Positions 54,365 through 62,739 of a stretch of 64,000 nucleotides of DNA are shown here, one piece after another; the first letter of the stretch is position 1, and each line of letters starts with the position of its first letter. The notes beneath the pieces were generated by a model. It saw nothing but the letters and a program-made list of their open reading frames with translations, ran no database searches and was not told where the DNA came from. A program made the position numbers and the translations under genes. The stretch is from Sulfurospirillum cavolei (GTDB taxonomy: Bacteria; Campylobacterota; Campylobacteria; Campylobacterales; Sulfurospirillaceae), in the NCBI RefSeq assembly GCF_001548055.1, contig NZ_AP014724.1, positions 1,488,001 through 1,552,000 on the forward strand, read 5' to 3'.

Positions 54365-56626
54365 ATGGCCTTGATTCAAAAAAACATTTGGACGATTTTT
54401 TATATTCTTCTTCTTTGCGGTATCGGGTTTTTAGGCATCGTATCGTACGCCAAATGGAATAACGTTCGTGAACACTATGCCGACGACCAGATCAATCTCG
54501 TAAAACTCGTCGGCAACGCGACGCACTCTTTGCTTCTATCGCAAGAGATGATACTCGATGTTTTAGGCAAACAAGTTCTCAGAGACAAAGATCCTCGTAT
54601 TTTAGACGAATTGCTCTTGCTCAATCCCTCCGTCGTCGCCTTCGGTTTTGTCGATGTCGATGGCAATTACCGTTACGTCAATACCAAATTTGATAAAGCC
54701 AAACTTCCCAACCTTCGTCAAAACCCTCTCACGAAAGAGTCGTTCGAGTACACCCTCACGCAAAAATCGATGGTCTTGGGCAGAACCTATTATATCGCGG
54801 CAAGCGGACGCTGGGGCATTCCGATTCGCAAAAGCGTTGTGGACGATTCGGGTAAAATCATGGGCGTTATGACCGCAGGGCTCAGCGTAGAAGGAGCGTT
54901 TAAAATTTACACCGACCGTCTCTCTCTCAGTGAGTATAACAAAGTGACGCTCATTCGAGAGCGAGACCGTTTTGTTCAATTTCAATCCGCAAGCCGCGAA
55001 ATCTCTAAAGAAATTTACGAAAACCCTCTTCCCGAAGTATTTCTTAATGCGTTGATGGACGCGATCGTGCAACGATACGCCGTTTCCAAAGACGACATCA
55101 AAACAAGCGGACGTATTTACACCGCAAGCGCGCGCGACGTGACGGGAGAAAAGATCCAGTTTGCGCTCAAGTACGACCCCCGCTATGCATTATGGATTCT
55201 CTCCGATATTGACGAAACGCAAATTACGCGCGAATTTATGAACCATTTTTTCGGCTACATCCTTCTTTTTGTCGGCGTACATGTCGTTTTGTTTATTCTC
55301 TTTAAAATCATTTCGGACGCGGAGAACAAACGCCGTGCCGATTTAGTATTCCAAGCCACGCACGATTCGCTCACGCATCTGCCCAATCGCGCTTACTTTC
55401 AACAATACATCCACGATTGGATGGGCGAAAACGCTCCGCCTTTTAGCCTTTTGTACTTTGATTTAGACCATTTTAAAAACGTGAACGACAGTTTCGGACA
55501 TCATTTCGGCGATCTCTTGCTCATCGAATTTTCAAGGCGGCTTTTAGAGGTTAAGACGCCCGAAAGCATTGCCATTCGACAAGGCGGCGACGAGTTTCTT
55601 CTCTTAAGCTACGTGACGGACGATCACGAACTCTTAGCCCAAGCCGAAAAAATCATGCAAGAGATTTCCAAACCTTACCGTATCAAACAGTTTAATTTTG
55701 TGGTAGGTGCAAGCATCGGTATCGCCAAGTATCCCGAACACGCCCAAAGCGTTGATATGCTTTTGCGTGCCGCCGACATTGCGATGTACGAGGCGAAAAA
55801 ATACAAAAATAGCGTTCGTCTTTTTGCCGCTTCAATGCAAGAAGGATACCTCAATCGCGTGATGATGGAGCATATGCTCCGCCAAGCATTGGAAAAAGGA
55901 GAACTCTACGTCGCGTATCAGCCGCAAATGGATCGAAACGGCATTATGTACGGCGTCGAGGCGTTGGCGCGATGGCAAAGTGCGGAATTGGGGCTCGTTC
56001 CGCCCGATCAATTTATTCCGGTCGCCGAAGCGTCGGGTTTGATGCCCAAATTGGGAGATTTTATCTTGAAAAAAACGCTCGAAGAGATGCAACGTTTTCA
56101 AGAGGCGTTAGACATAAGGTTTCAAGTCTCCATTAACATCTCGATTAAGCAATTTATGGAAGCGAACTTTCTTAAAAAGCTCACGCGCGAAATCCAAAAA
56201 ACTAAACTCGACAACCTTGCGATATGCCTTGAAATTACGGAAAGTCTGTTTATCGAAGACATCGACTATCTTTTGCCGCTTCTAAAAAAAATACGCGAAA
56301 TGGGGCTGTACATCTCGATGGACGACTTCGGTACGGGTTATTCGTCGCTCAATATTTTGCGTAAATTGCCTATTGACGAACTCAAAATCGATAAGAGTTT
56401 TATCGATACCCTCATCGAAGACGTTACCGCGGAAAAGATGGTTCAAAATATCATCACGATCGGTAAAAATTTAGAATTGGCGATTTTAGCCGAAGGTGTG
56501 GAAACGAAAGCGCAAGAAGAGAAGCTTCTACATTTGGGGTGCGATCGTTTTCAAGGCTATTTTTACGCTAAACCGTTGACTTACGACGCACTCCAAACGT
56601 TTGTAGAAGAACAAAAAAGACATTGA
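54365..56626 (+). CDS. GGDEF-EAL c-di-GMP protein with periplasmic sensor
   Basis: A 753-aa membrane protein. Helices near residues 8-28 and 295-315 enclose a periplasmic CACHE-like sensor. A GGDEF domain (RQGGDEFLLLS; DLDHFKNVNDSFGHHFGD) and an EAL domain (YGVEALARW, ICLEITESLF, SMDDFGTGYSSL, KIDKSFIDT, AEGVETKAQ) follow. Both active-site motifs look intact, so synthesis and hydrolysis are both possible. The ATG at 54365 follows AAAGGAG. Confidence 0.92.
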   Translation: MALIQKNIWTIFYILLLCGIGFLGIVSYAKWNNVREHYADDQINLVKLVGNATHSLLLSQEMILDVLGKQVLRDKDPRILDELLLLNPSVVAFGFVDVDGNYRYVNTKFDKAKLPNLRQNPLTKESFEYTLTQKSMVLGRTYYIAASGRWGIPIRKSVVDDSGKIMGVMTAGLSVEGAFKIYTDRLSLSEYNKVTLIRERDRFVQFQSASREISKEIYENPLPEVFLNALMDAIVQRYAVSKDDIKTSGRIYTASARDVTGEKIQFALKYDPRYALWILSDIDETQITREFMNHFFGYILLFVGVHVVLFILFKIISDAENKRRADLVFQATHDSLTHLPNRAYFQQYIHDWMGENAPPFSLLYFDLDHFKNVNDSFGHHFGDLLLIEFSRRLLEVKTPESIAIRQGGDEFLLLSYVTDDHELLAQAEKIMQEISKPYRIKQFNFVVGASIGIAKYPEHAQSVDMLLRAADIAMYEAKKYKNSVRLFAASMQEGYLNRVMMEHMLRQALEKGELYVAYQPQMDRNGIMYGVEALARWQSAELGLVPPDQFIPVAEASGLMPKLGDFILKKTLEEMQRFQEALDIRFQVSINISIKQFMEANFLKKLTREIQKTKLDNLAICLEITESLFIEDIDYLLPLLKKIREMGLYISMDDFGTGYSSLNILRKLPIDELKIDKSFIDTLIEDVTAEKMVQNIITIGKNLELAILAEGVETKAQEEKLLHLGCDRFQGYFYAKPLTYDALQTFVEEQKRH

Positions 56627-56642
56627 CATGTAAAGCCGTTTA

Positions 56643-57413
56643 TCACTCCAAAAGCTTCTTGTATCGCAATGCGTCCAAGGTAATACGTTTGCGTAAAGGC
56701 AATTCGTCGCTTGAGGGAGTGAGTAAATTCGTCGCAAAAAAGTAAACGCCTTTAGAACTTTCCACATACCCCACGTACCAACCGTGATACTCGGCATTTT
56801 TGGGAACCGCCCAGCCTGTTTTAGCGTGTATCACGAAGTCTTCGCCTTGCTCGTCGATCATCATTTTTTTCAGTAAATCGATGTCGCTTCGGCGAAAAGG
56901 AAGTTCGTTTCGATAGAGTTTTTTGAGAAAAGCTATCTGCTCGTAAGCACTGATGCGAAGCTTGCCATCCAGCCAAAAACGCTCGACATTATCGCCTGTT
57001 TTTTCGTTGCCGTAGTGCAGTTTTTTCAGATAAGCATTGTACGCCTCAAGCCCGATTTGACGCGCAAAACCTTGATAGCACCACACACACGACGTTTTAA
57101 ACGCACTCTCTAAGGTTTGGTCTTGGTTCCATGCGGGTACACTTCGTTTCACTTTATCCCAAACGATAAGGCTCTTTTCATTCACGACACCTTCTTCTAG
57201 GGCAATAAGCGTGTTAGAAATTTTAAATGTTGATGCAGGTAAAAGCGGCATTTTCGCACGTTTTTCATTATAGACGAAAGACTCTTTACCATCAAGTGAT
57301 TCGATAACCATCGTACCTTTGACGCCAAAATCGTCAAAGAGTTTGGCAAGGGTTGCGTCATCATTTGCCAAAAGCGATAGGGAACAAAAAAGAAGAGGCA
57401 ATAACCATCTCAC
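56643..57413 (-). CDS. Class D (OXA-type) beta-lactamase
   Basis: A 256-aa periplasmic enzyme: signal peptide (RWLLPLLFCSLSLLA), Ser61-Thr-Phe-Lys64 (PASTFKISN), Ser108-Cys-Val, Tyr134-Gly-Asn and Lys198-Thr-Gly (HAKTGWAV), the full class D motif set. It would hydrolyse penicillins and perhaps other beta-lactams. It is monocistronic and has no mobile sequence next to it, so it looks like an intrinsic gene, as OXA enzymes of Campylobacter relatives do. Confidence 0.93.
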   Translation of the reverse strand: MRWLLPLLFCSLSLLANDDATLAKLFDDFGVKGTMVIESLDGKESFVYNEKRAKMPLLPASTFKISNTLIALEEGVVNEKSLIVWDKVKRSVPAWNQDQTLESAFKTSCVWCYQGFARQIGLEAYNAYLKKLHYGNEKTGDNVERFWLDGKLRISAYEQIAFLKKLYRNELPFRRSDIDLLKKMMIDEQGEDFVIHAKTGWAVPKNAEYHGWYVGYVESSKGVYFFATNLLTPSSDELPLRKRITLDALRYKKLLE

Positions 57414-57470
57414 GATGACTCCTTTTTTGCTAAATTATAACCAAAAAGAAACGGTGAATTCCTTTTTCTT

Positions 57471-57532
57471 TTACATGTAATTTTCGTTTGCTATGCTACT
57501 ATGTACCATTATATTTTTATGTTTACATGTAA
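57471..57532. repeat. Two copies of TTACATGTAA in a divergent promoter region
   Basis: Exact TTACATGTAA at 57471-57480 and 57523-57532 lie between the beta-lactamase and VOC genes; the second overlaps the AAGGAG of the VOC gene. Ten other exact copies occur in the window. Confidence 0.7.
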
Positions 57533-57541
57533 GGAGTGCCC

Positions 57542-57952
57542 ATGAAACCTTTTATCAGTATGATCAGTCTTGGAGTGAGCGATTTAAATGCATCCATTGC
57601 CTTTTATCAAACGGGACTTGGTTTTCCGCGTATGGAACCCTACGATGAGAATATCGCTTTTTTTACTTTAAATGGAACATGGCTAGCACTGTACGAAAAA
57701 AAAGCGTTGGCAGACGATGCCAACATCGCCTTTGATGAAAGCCATTTTCATGGCTTTACCCTTTCACATGTACTAAGCAGTGAAGCCGAAGTGGATGCAC
57801 TGTTTAAAGAAGCCATTCAAGCAGGAGCCACACCTACCAAACAACCTCAAAAAGTATTTTGGGGAGGTTATAGCGGCTACTTCAAAGACCCTGACGGTCA
57901 TTTGTGGGAAATCGCTTATAATCCTTTTTTTAAGATAGGAATAGGAGAGTAA
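57542..57952 (+). CDS. VOC/glyoxalase-family protein
   Basis: A 136-aa protein of the vicinal oxygen chelate fold: FISMISLGVSDLNASIAFY at the start, ESHFHGFTLSH mid-way and YFKDPDGHLWEIAYNP at the end, with metal-ligand His and Glu. Exact function unknown; glyoxalase or resistance-protein relatives. The ATG at 57542 follows AAGGAG. Confidence 0.88.
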   Translation: MKPFISMISLGVSDLNASIAFYQTGLGFPRMEPYDENIAFFTLNGTWLALYEKKALADDANIAFDESHFHGFTLSHVLSSEAEVDALFKEAIQAGATPTKQPQKVFWGGYSGYFKDPDGHLWEIAYNPFFKIGIGE

Positions 57953-58011
57953 AAACTAATCTATCCTTTTCCTCATATAATACATTTAACGAATTTTTAG
58001 AACAAAAGAAA

Positions 58012-58025
58012 CCCCAAAAATGGGG
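58012..58025 (-). terminator. Terminator after the mini-collar gene
   Basis: Stem CCCCA/TGGGG with an AAAA loop; on the minus strand it is followed by TTTCTTTTG, 7 nt after the stop codon. Confidence 0.7.
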
Positions 58026-58031
58026 CTTTAT

Positions 58032-58274
58032 TTAGTCACGTTGTGGAAAAATTCCTTCTACGGCTATAAAATACTGCGTATGAGGATCTGGTGCTAAGCC
58101 TTTTAAATTAGGAACTGCAAATGTAGTGTGCCCATCACCACCATAGGTCGTTCCTATCAAAGCAAACAATGCTTGATTGTTCATGATTTGTAACAATCGT
58201 CCATCACAAAGTACCCATCCACGTATTTCAAACTGAAATGCAAACAACTGAATTTGTCCAAGTATAAAGTCCAT
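58032..58274 (-). CDS. Miniature phage tail-collar (MdpB-like) protein
   Basis: An 80-aa protein with the collar-domain consensus of microcystin-dependent proteins: GQIQLFAFQFEIRGWVLCDG, LQIMNNQALFALIGTTYGGD and TTFAVPNLKG. The family's usual C-terminal segment follows at once (QYFIAVEGIFPQRD), so the middle of a normal protein of about 170 aa is missing while both ends remain. AAGGAGG precedes the ATG, suggesting a functional gene. No phage genes are adjacent. Confidence 0.8.
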   Translation of the reverse strand: MDFILGQIQLFAFQFEIRGWVLCDGRLLQIMNNQALFALIGTTYGGDGHTTFAVPNLKGLAPDPHTQYFIAVEGIFPQRD

Positions 58275-58423
58275 GAAGCACCTCCTTGTAGGTAATGTAG
58301 TTCATTATAACACAAACTCAAAACAGCTGATGTTGCTTAAGGGGAAAAATACGAAATAATGGTTATGATTTATTAAAATTTTTAGGGTGTTTTAAGGTTG
58401 TAACTGACCTCTAGAATTAAAGC

Positions 58424-59296
58424 CTAGCTCTTCATTCTTTTAATTAATAAATCACTAATAAGTTTTATATAAGATATCAATATTCCAATTATTTCTTTGA
58501 ATCTATCTCTATCTGTGTAAAATAAATCTTTAACTACCTCATTTGCTTTTGGTATTTTTGTTAAGCAAATCATCTTTTCATATTCTTGACTTCCAAAAAA
58601 ATTAGAAATCATATTTTCATAAATTTCTTTATTTGAATTTCCATTAATTCCATATTTTTTAAGTAGTTTTTTTGATAATCTTTTTCTATCCAAAAAACCG
58701 TTATCATGCACTATTGCATTTCTAAGTTCTGAAAGAAGCGCTACTAAAAAAGAGTAATTACGAAATGGCTCTTTGATATCATCATATTTTTTCAAATTAA
58801 GCTTTTTCTCAAATACCTCGATAATGCTATACGGTCTATTTTCTTTCTTTAATACTTTATTCGCAAAATCTTCATGTGTAAAAATTTTTATATCATCTAT
58901 CGATACTTTTCCAAAATCCTGTAAATCCCAAAAATTATTGTCTAAATATCCTATTAAACTATATAAATCATCAATATGTTTTTCATATAATTCATAAGCT
59001 TCGACAAAAAGCCATTGTAATTGTTTATTGTTATGATATTCAGCACTTTCAAGAAGTTCATTCACATTTTTTTCTATTTTAGCATCACTTAAAATTTTTT
59101 TATGATTACTTAAAATATCCCAATAGACCAATCTTGTTCCTACTATCTTTTCATCTTTTAAAGTATCTATTTTCGAAAACTTCATTAAATATTCTTTATA
59201 CTTATTCGTTGATTCATCAACAATAAATGAACCATATAATGAAATTTCTAAAAGTTTATTTTCAAAAGAATTAAATAATTGTTCCACTTGTTCCAT
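58424..59296 (-). CDS. AT-rich protein with HEPN-type R-x4-H motif
   Basis: A 290-aa, mostly helical, Lys/Glu/Asp-rich protein with no signal peptide or membrane segment. Residues 190-200 read ELRNAIVHDNG, giving Arg192-x4-His197 as in HEPN ribonucleases of defence and abortive-infection proteins. The DNA is much richer in AT than the surrounding genes, suggesting transfer. It lies between the mini-collar gene and the Phd/VapC pair. The HEPN call rests on one motif and helical context. Confidence 0.6.
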   Translation of the reverse strand: MEQVEQLFNSFENKLLEISLYGSFIVDESTNKYKEYLMKFSKIDTLKDEKIVGTRLVYWDILSNHKKILSDAKIEKNVNELLESAEYHNNKQLQWLFVEAYELYEKHIDDLYSLIGYLDNNFWDLQDFGKVSIDDIKIFTHEDFANKVLKKENRPYSIIEVFEKKLNLKKYDDIKEPFRNYSFLVALLSELRNAIVHDNGFLDRKRLSKKLLKKYGINGNSNKEIYENMISNFFGSQEYEKMICLTKIPKANEVVKDLFYTDRDRFKEIIGILISYIKLISDLLIKRMKS

Positions 59297-59329
59297 TTTT
59301 AAATGCCTTCCACTATCTTTATCTCATTA

Positions 59330-59713
59330 TCACCAAATCGCATCTTGAAAATAACTCAATATCTTCTCATCTTTCGTTAAAAGTTTACGTTCCTGACTCA
59401 TGGCATGTGCGACGATAATGCGATCAAATGGGTCACGTGTCCAGTCGATCAGCATTGCTTTTTGGATGACTTCATTAAAATGACAATCCTCTATTTTAAG
59501 TCCTATCATAGCGCCAAGATCACCTAAAATATTGTAGGGCGTCTCTGAAATGCGCCCAATTTCATGTAAAAATTTGAGTTCGAGTTCAACCATTGGAGAA
59601 ACAAAAAGTTGCCCTGCTTGCTCGATGGCTTCAAGTGCTTTGGGTGAAAATTTTTGAAGCTCTTTTTGCCTCAGCCACACGACAATGTGCGTGTCTAAAT
59701 AAAGGGTTTCCAT
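59330..59713 (-). CDS. VapC-type PIN-domain toxin
   Basis: A 127-aa PIN protein: TLYLDTHIVVWL with the first acidic residue, Glu in SPMVELELKFL, and DWTRDPFDRIIVAHA with two further Asp. It should be a tRNA or rRNA endonuclease inhibited by the upstream Phd-type partner. The ATG at 59713 follows GGAGAG and overlaps the antitoxin by 19 nt. Confidence 0.9.
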   Translation of the reverse strand: METLYLDTHIVVWLRQKELQKFSPKALEAIEQAGQLFVSPMVELELKFLHEIGRISETPYNILGDLGAMIGLKIEDCHFNEVIQKAMLIDWTRDPFDRIIVAHAMSQERKLLTKDEKILSYFQDAIW

Positions 59714-59922
59714 TCGCTCTCCCATGGGGTGTTGATGAGTTCATCATCGCTTGCGGTCGTGATCTTTTTAGCAACGATTTTATCGAGGCGAGACGGACGC
59801 TGTTCGGGAACAATGCGCAACAATTTACCTTTGCGCGAAATCTCAAGAAGCTCACCTTTTTCGATGACACTGTCCAAAAGGTTGTAAAGGTTTTCACGAA
59901 GTTTTGAGGGAGTTACGACCAT
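59695..59922 (-). CDS. Phd/YefM-type antitoxin
   Basis: A 75-aa antitoxin: VVTPSKLRENLYNLLDSVIE at the N-terminus is the DNA-binding Phd/YefM fold, followed by ELLEISRKGKLLRIVPE and a C-terminal arm. The ATG at 59922 follows AAAGGAGC. A strong promoter with an inverted repeat lies just upstream. Confidence 0.88.
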   Translation of the reverse strand: MVVTPSKLRENLYNLLDSVIEKGELLEISRKGKLLRIVPEQRPSRLDKIVAKKITTASDDELINTPWESEWKPFI

Positions 59923-59950
59923 CTTTGCTCCTTTCATTTAAAGTAGAAGC

Positions 59951-59989
59951 ATTATACAATGGCGTACGTTATAAGTCAAATTACGTACG
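59951..59989 (-). promoter_or_regulatory. Sigma-70 promoter and operator of the phd-vapC pair
   Basis: The minus strand carries TTGACT (59974-59979), a 17-nt spacer and TATAAT (59951-59956). Inverted CGTACGT/ACGTACG elements (59963-59969, 59983-59989) sit in the spacer and just upstream of -35, as expected for an autorepressor site. It lies right after the nifQ stop. Confidence 0.75.
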
Positions 59990-60325
59990 TCACCCCACCA
60001 ATCGACAGGCGAAGCAGTTGGTTTGATCTTTACATGTAAAGCACGCGGGGGCGACAAGATCGAGCGAATCGTAGATAAATTTTTTCCAAAGTTTATCGGC
60101 GGGTTTAAGCTCGAAGAGTTTGGGAAAGTGGCATTTCATGTATTTGCCCATCTGCACACGGTTTTTAAAACCCATGTCTTCGTACAAGTGGCGTTCGCGC
60201 ATCGACATTGCCGCAACGTGGGGAGCGATGACGTATTTTGAGTAGCGATTTTTGGCGTAACTTTGTAAGAAAATCGTGACCGTCGCTTCTATCTTTAAGC
60301 GTTCTTCTTTCGTATAGGGATTCAT
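59990..60325 (-). CDS. nifQ: NifQ-like molybdenum donor protein (short)
   Basis: A 111-aa protein resembling the C-terminal two-thirds of NifQ: RHLYEDMGFKNRVQMGKYM, CHFPKLFELKPADKLWKKF and a Cys-rich end APACFTCKDQTNCFAC. NifQ passes molybdenum to FeMo-cofactor synthesis. It is shorter than typical NifQ, the first Cys of the usual set is absent and an extra Cys follows the last. It overlaps rpoN by 4 nt. TTACATGTAA lies in the gene at 60030-60039. Confidence 0.8.
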   Translation of the reverse strand: MNPYTKEERLKIEATVTIFLQSYAKNRYSKYVIAPHVAAMSMRERHLYEDMGFKNRVQMGKYMKCHFPKLFELKPADKLWKKFIYDSLDLVAPACFTCKDQTNCFACRLVG

Positions 60326-61551
60326 GCTTGTACCTTGTAAATTTTTTTGCGTTCTTTGGACGATGCGACGTTCATCAGCTTTCGGTATTTCGTAATCGTA
60401 CGTCGAACCATTTTGATGTTGAAGCGTTTTTCAATCCGTTCGAGTAAGTCGTCGTCGGTTAAAGGCTCTTCTTTGTTTTCGTATTCGATTTGTTGGTTAA
60501 TAAAATTTTTGATCTCGGAGGAAGAGAGCTCTTTGGTCGCTACCGCGTTGGTAAAGAACGACTTTAGAGGGAAAATACCTTGTTTCGATTCGACGTATTT
60601 ATTCGAAATTGCCCGCGAGATCGTCGATTCGGCGAAAGAGAGTTCATCGGCTAAGTGACTCATATTGAGCGGCCTAAGCTCGCCTCCGACAAAAAAAGAG
60701 AGCTGCTTTTCGACGATTAAAAGCACGATCTTATACAACGTACTTTTGCGTAATTCCAAAAGGTTGACGATGTCGCGTGCCTCTTTAAGCTTGTCTTTGA
60801 TGGAGTCGTTTTTGCTCGAAAAAGGCTCTTGAATCACGATGTCTGGATAATATTCGTTATTGATACGAAGGCGTATGTCTTCATCCACTTCCACGTAAAA
60901 ATCAGGAATAATTTGCTTGGGTGTGGCTTGATACTCCAAAGCCGGAGGATTGGAAAATTTCTTTATAACCGCCCTTGCCTCTTCAAAACGATGATGTTTG
61001 GAAAACTTATCGACTTTGTGCATCTGTTCGATCATTTTTAATACCAGATGATACAGTTCGTCATCAACCTCGTCGCTCATTGCGTCGAGTTGAAAAACGA
61101 ACGATTCATGGGCATCCAAAGCACCGACGCCATAGGGTTCGATCTTTGAAAAACGTTGTCGTATGCGCTCAACATAGTCGCTATACACGTTACAGGTAAT
61201 CGCGATTTGTTCGATATCGCCGTCAAAATAACCCTCTTCGTTGATGTCGCACAGTATCTCGTGGGCGACTTTTTGCGAAACGGGCGTGGGGAAAAGCGGC
61301 GGAACGATTTGTTCGAGTATCTTTTCATGCAAAGACTCATGGCTCAATACCAACTCTTCCACCATGCCGTGACTGCTAGCACCCATCGTATGCTCATACG
61401 GGCGTTTGACCTCTAAAAACGGATTTTCGTACGAAAGCGTTTCGAGATGCGTGCTTAACTCTTGAAGAGGTAGCTGTAACAACGGGAGCCAAAGTTTGAG
61501 CGAGAGGTTGAGACTCTGCTTTTGTTTAAATTCTAGGTTGATACTTCTCAT
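60322..61551 (-). CDS. rpoN: RNA polymerase sigma-54 factor
   Basis: A 409-aa RpoN: Gln/Leu-rich activator-interaction region at the N-terminus (QKQSLNLSLKLWLPLLQLPL, ENPFLEV), core-binding domain, HTH (HLADELSFAESTISRAISNK) and the RpoN box VRRTITKYRK near residue 385. It reads -24/-12 promoters such as those ahead of nifH and the aldo/keto reductase operon. Its overlap with nifQ and place in the nif block suggest it may be nif-dedicated; whether another rpoN exists cannot be seen. Confidence 0.93.
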   Translation of the reverse strand: MRSINLEFKQKQSLNLSLKLWLPLLQLPLQELSTHLETLSYENPFLEVKRPYEHTMGASSHGMVEELVLSHESLHEKILEQIVPPLFPTPVSQKVAHEILCDINEEGYFDGDIEQIAITCNVYSDYVERIRQRFSKIEPYGVGALDAHESFVFQLDAMSDEVDDELYHLVLKMIEQMHKVDKFSKHHRFEEARAVIKKFSNPPALEYQATPKQIIPDFYVEVDEDIRLRINNEYYPDIVIQEPFSSKNDSIKDKLKEARDIVNLLELRKSTLYKIVLLIVEKQLSFFVGGELRPLNMSHLADELSFAESTISRAISNKYVESKQGIFPLKSFFTNAVATKELSSSEIKNFINQQIEYENKEEPLTDDDLLERIEKRFNIKMVRRTITKYRKLMNVASSKERKKIYKVQA

Positions 61552-61662
61552 GCAAAAAGTATGCCCTATTTATGAGCTAAATTTGCTTTTTTCTTGATTA
61601 ATTTTTATGCATTTTAAAAGAGATTTTACAAAAATGTAACAAAGAGGCGACACGGGGGAAAA

Positions 61663-61697
61663 GAGGCTACGCGGGATGTTTGGATGCGTAGCGACTC
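61663..61697 (-). terminator. Terminator after the 2Fe-2S ferredoxin gene
   Basis: Stem GCTACGC/GCGTAGC extended by GAG/CTC beyond a two-base bulge, with a T-rich TTTTCC on the minus-strand side, 13 nt after the ferredoxin stop. It separates the nif electron-transfer genes from rpoN. Confidence 0.7.
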
Positions 61698-61709
61698 TTA
61701 AAAGAAGGA

Positions 61710-62006
61710 TTAGTATTTGATACGAACGACGCCGTTTGGCTTTTCGATTTTCATCTGGCATGAAAGGCGCGTATTGGGTGTACATGTACTTGCAAGTATC
61801 TCTTTTAAAACCTTAATCTCTTTGTCGGTTTTAGGCGATAAAAACTCCATACCTTGAACGATCTCCACGGCACACGTTCCGCATTGACCGTCACGACAGC
61901 CAAAGGGCAATGCGCTTCCGCTTGCTTCTACGACGTCTTGAATGGTAGCACCCGGTTTAACGTTGACGGCTAAAAAGTCGTTGACGATTTCTACTCTTGT
62001 TGTCAT
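61710..62006 (-). CDS. Nif-linked 2Fe-2S ferredoxin
   Basis: A 98-aa plant-type ferredoxin with CRDGQCGTC and a final Cys in RLSCQMKI; an extra Cys lies in ASTC. It probably carries electrons in nitrogen fixation, given the flavodoxin, nifZ and nifW upstream. A 10-nt gap separates it from the degenerate ferredoxin gene. Confidence 0.9.
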   Translation of the reverse strand: MTTRVEIVNDFLAVNVKPGATIQDVVEASGSALPFGCRDGQCGTCAVEIVQGMEFLSPKTDKEIKVLKEILASTCTPNTRLSCQMKIEKPNGVVRIKY

Positions 62007-62016
62007 GGTTGATCCT

Positions 62017-62355
62017 TTATTTTTTAAATGGTTTAATCAAAACATCGCCCTTAATCATCATCATCGAAGCGATGCGCACTTTCGGGCTTACGGTAAATTG
62101 TTGGCAAATATCGGCGTCTTCTTGGCTAATCGCACCTAATGTGACGAGTTCGTCGAGCTCTTCGTCTTCCATATAACTCGTCGGTTCCTCATCGCTGATA
62201 TGCTCAACGCTAATCAGACATGTCGAATGATCTTTGGGATCAAACGTAATAGGAATCCCTTTTTCTTTCGCTAAACGAACGACGGGTTCGCCGATTTTGG
62301 CATCGTAAATACCGTCTTTTTCCGCATCAAAATGCATAAAAATCACTTTGGCCAT
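62017..62355 (-). CDS. Degenerate ferredoxin-like protein in the nif block
   Basis: A 112-aa protein with the outline of a 2Fe-2S ferredoxin: GEPVVRLAKEKGIPITFDP, then a loop with a single Cys (HSTCLISVEHI), a helical acidic stretch and a C-terminal ADICQQFTVSPKVRI. Only two of the four cluster cysteines remain, so it may not bind a normal cluster. It lies between nifZ and the true ferredoxin. GGAGG precedes the ATG. Function unknown. Confidence 0.75.
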   Translation of the reverse strand: MAKVIFMHFDAEKDGIYDAKIGEPVVRLAKEKGIPITFDPKDHSTCLISVEHISDEEPTSYMEDEELDELVTLGAISQEDADICQQFTVSPKVRIASMMMIKGDVLIKPFKK

Positions 62356-62370
62356 AACACTTCCTCCTTA

Positions 62371-62739
62371 CTAAGATTTGTTTTTGTAATGCTCACTCAT
62401 CCACGCATGCTCTTCGGCTTCGAGATCGCGATACGGCTCCATTGCCTCCAATTCGTGTTCCCGGCATCCGATCACTTCGACAACCGCTTCGGCATCTAAA
62501 AAATGCACTTCGTAAACGCGTATGACTTGTAAAAAATCCCCGACGGATCGGATATAACCGATCGAGCCTTTTTGGATCATCACTTCGCCGATTTGAAGGT
62601 ACGGATAGGTTCCGTCGTTTTTCACGTCTTCGAGCAATTTTACTTTCTGTCCGAGAAAAAACTTTGCTTTGGCTTCGTCTTTACCCGACAACTTTGCGGT
62701 GACCGTATCGTGTAATACGACGTTTGGATCAACAATCAC
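62371..62739 (-). CDS. nifZ: NifZ, nitrogenase P-cluster maturation protein
   Basis: A 122-aa NifZ from a GTG start placed after AAGGAGG. The NifZ signature is visible as FFLGQKVKLLEDVKNDGTYP, MIQKGSIGYIRSVGDFLQ and VIGCREHELE. NifZ assists P-cluster formation in the MoFe protein. It overlaps nifW by 11 nt. Confidence 0.9.
   Translation of the reverse strand: MIVDPNVVLHDTVTAKLSGKDEAKAKFFLGQKVKLLEDVKNDGTYPYLQIGEVMIQKGSIGYIRSVGDFLQVIRVYEVHFLDAEAVVEVIGCREHELEAMEPYRDLEAEEHAWMSEHYKNKS

Noticed and set aside
58032..58274. Part of a prophage.
   Set aside because: No other phage structural, lysis or integrase genes are nearby.
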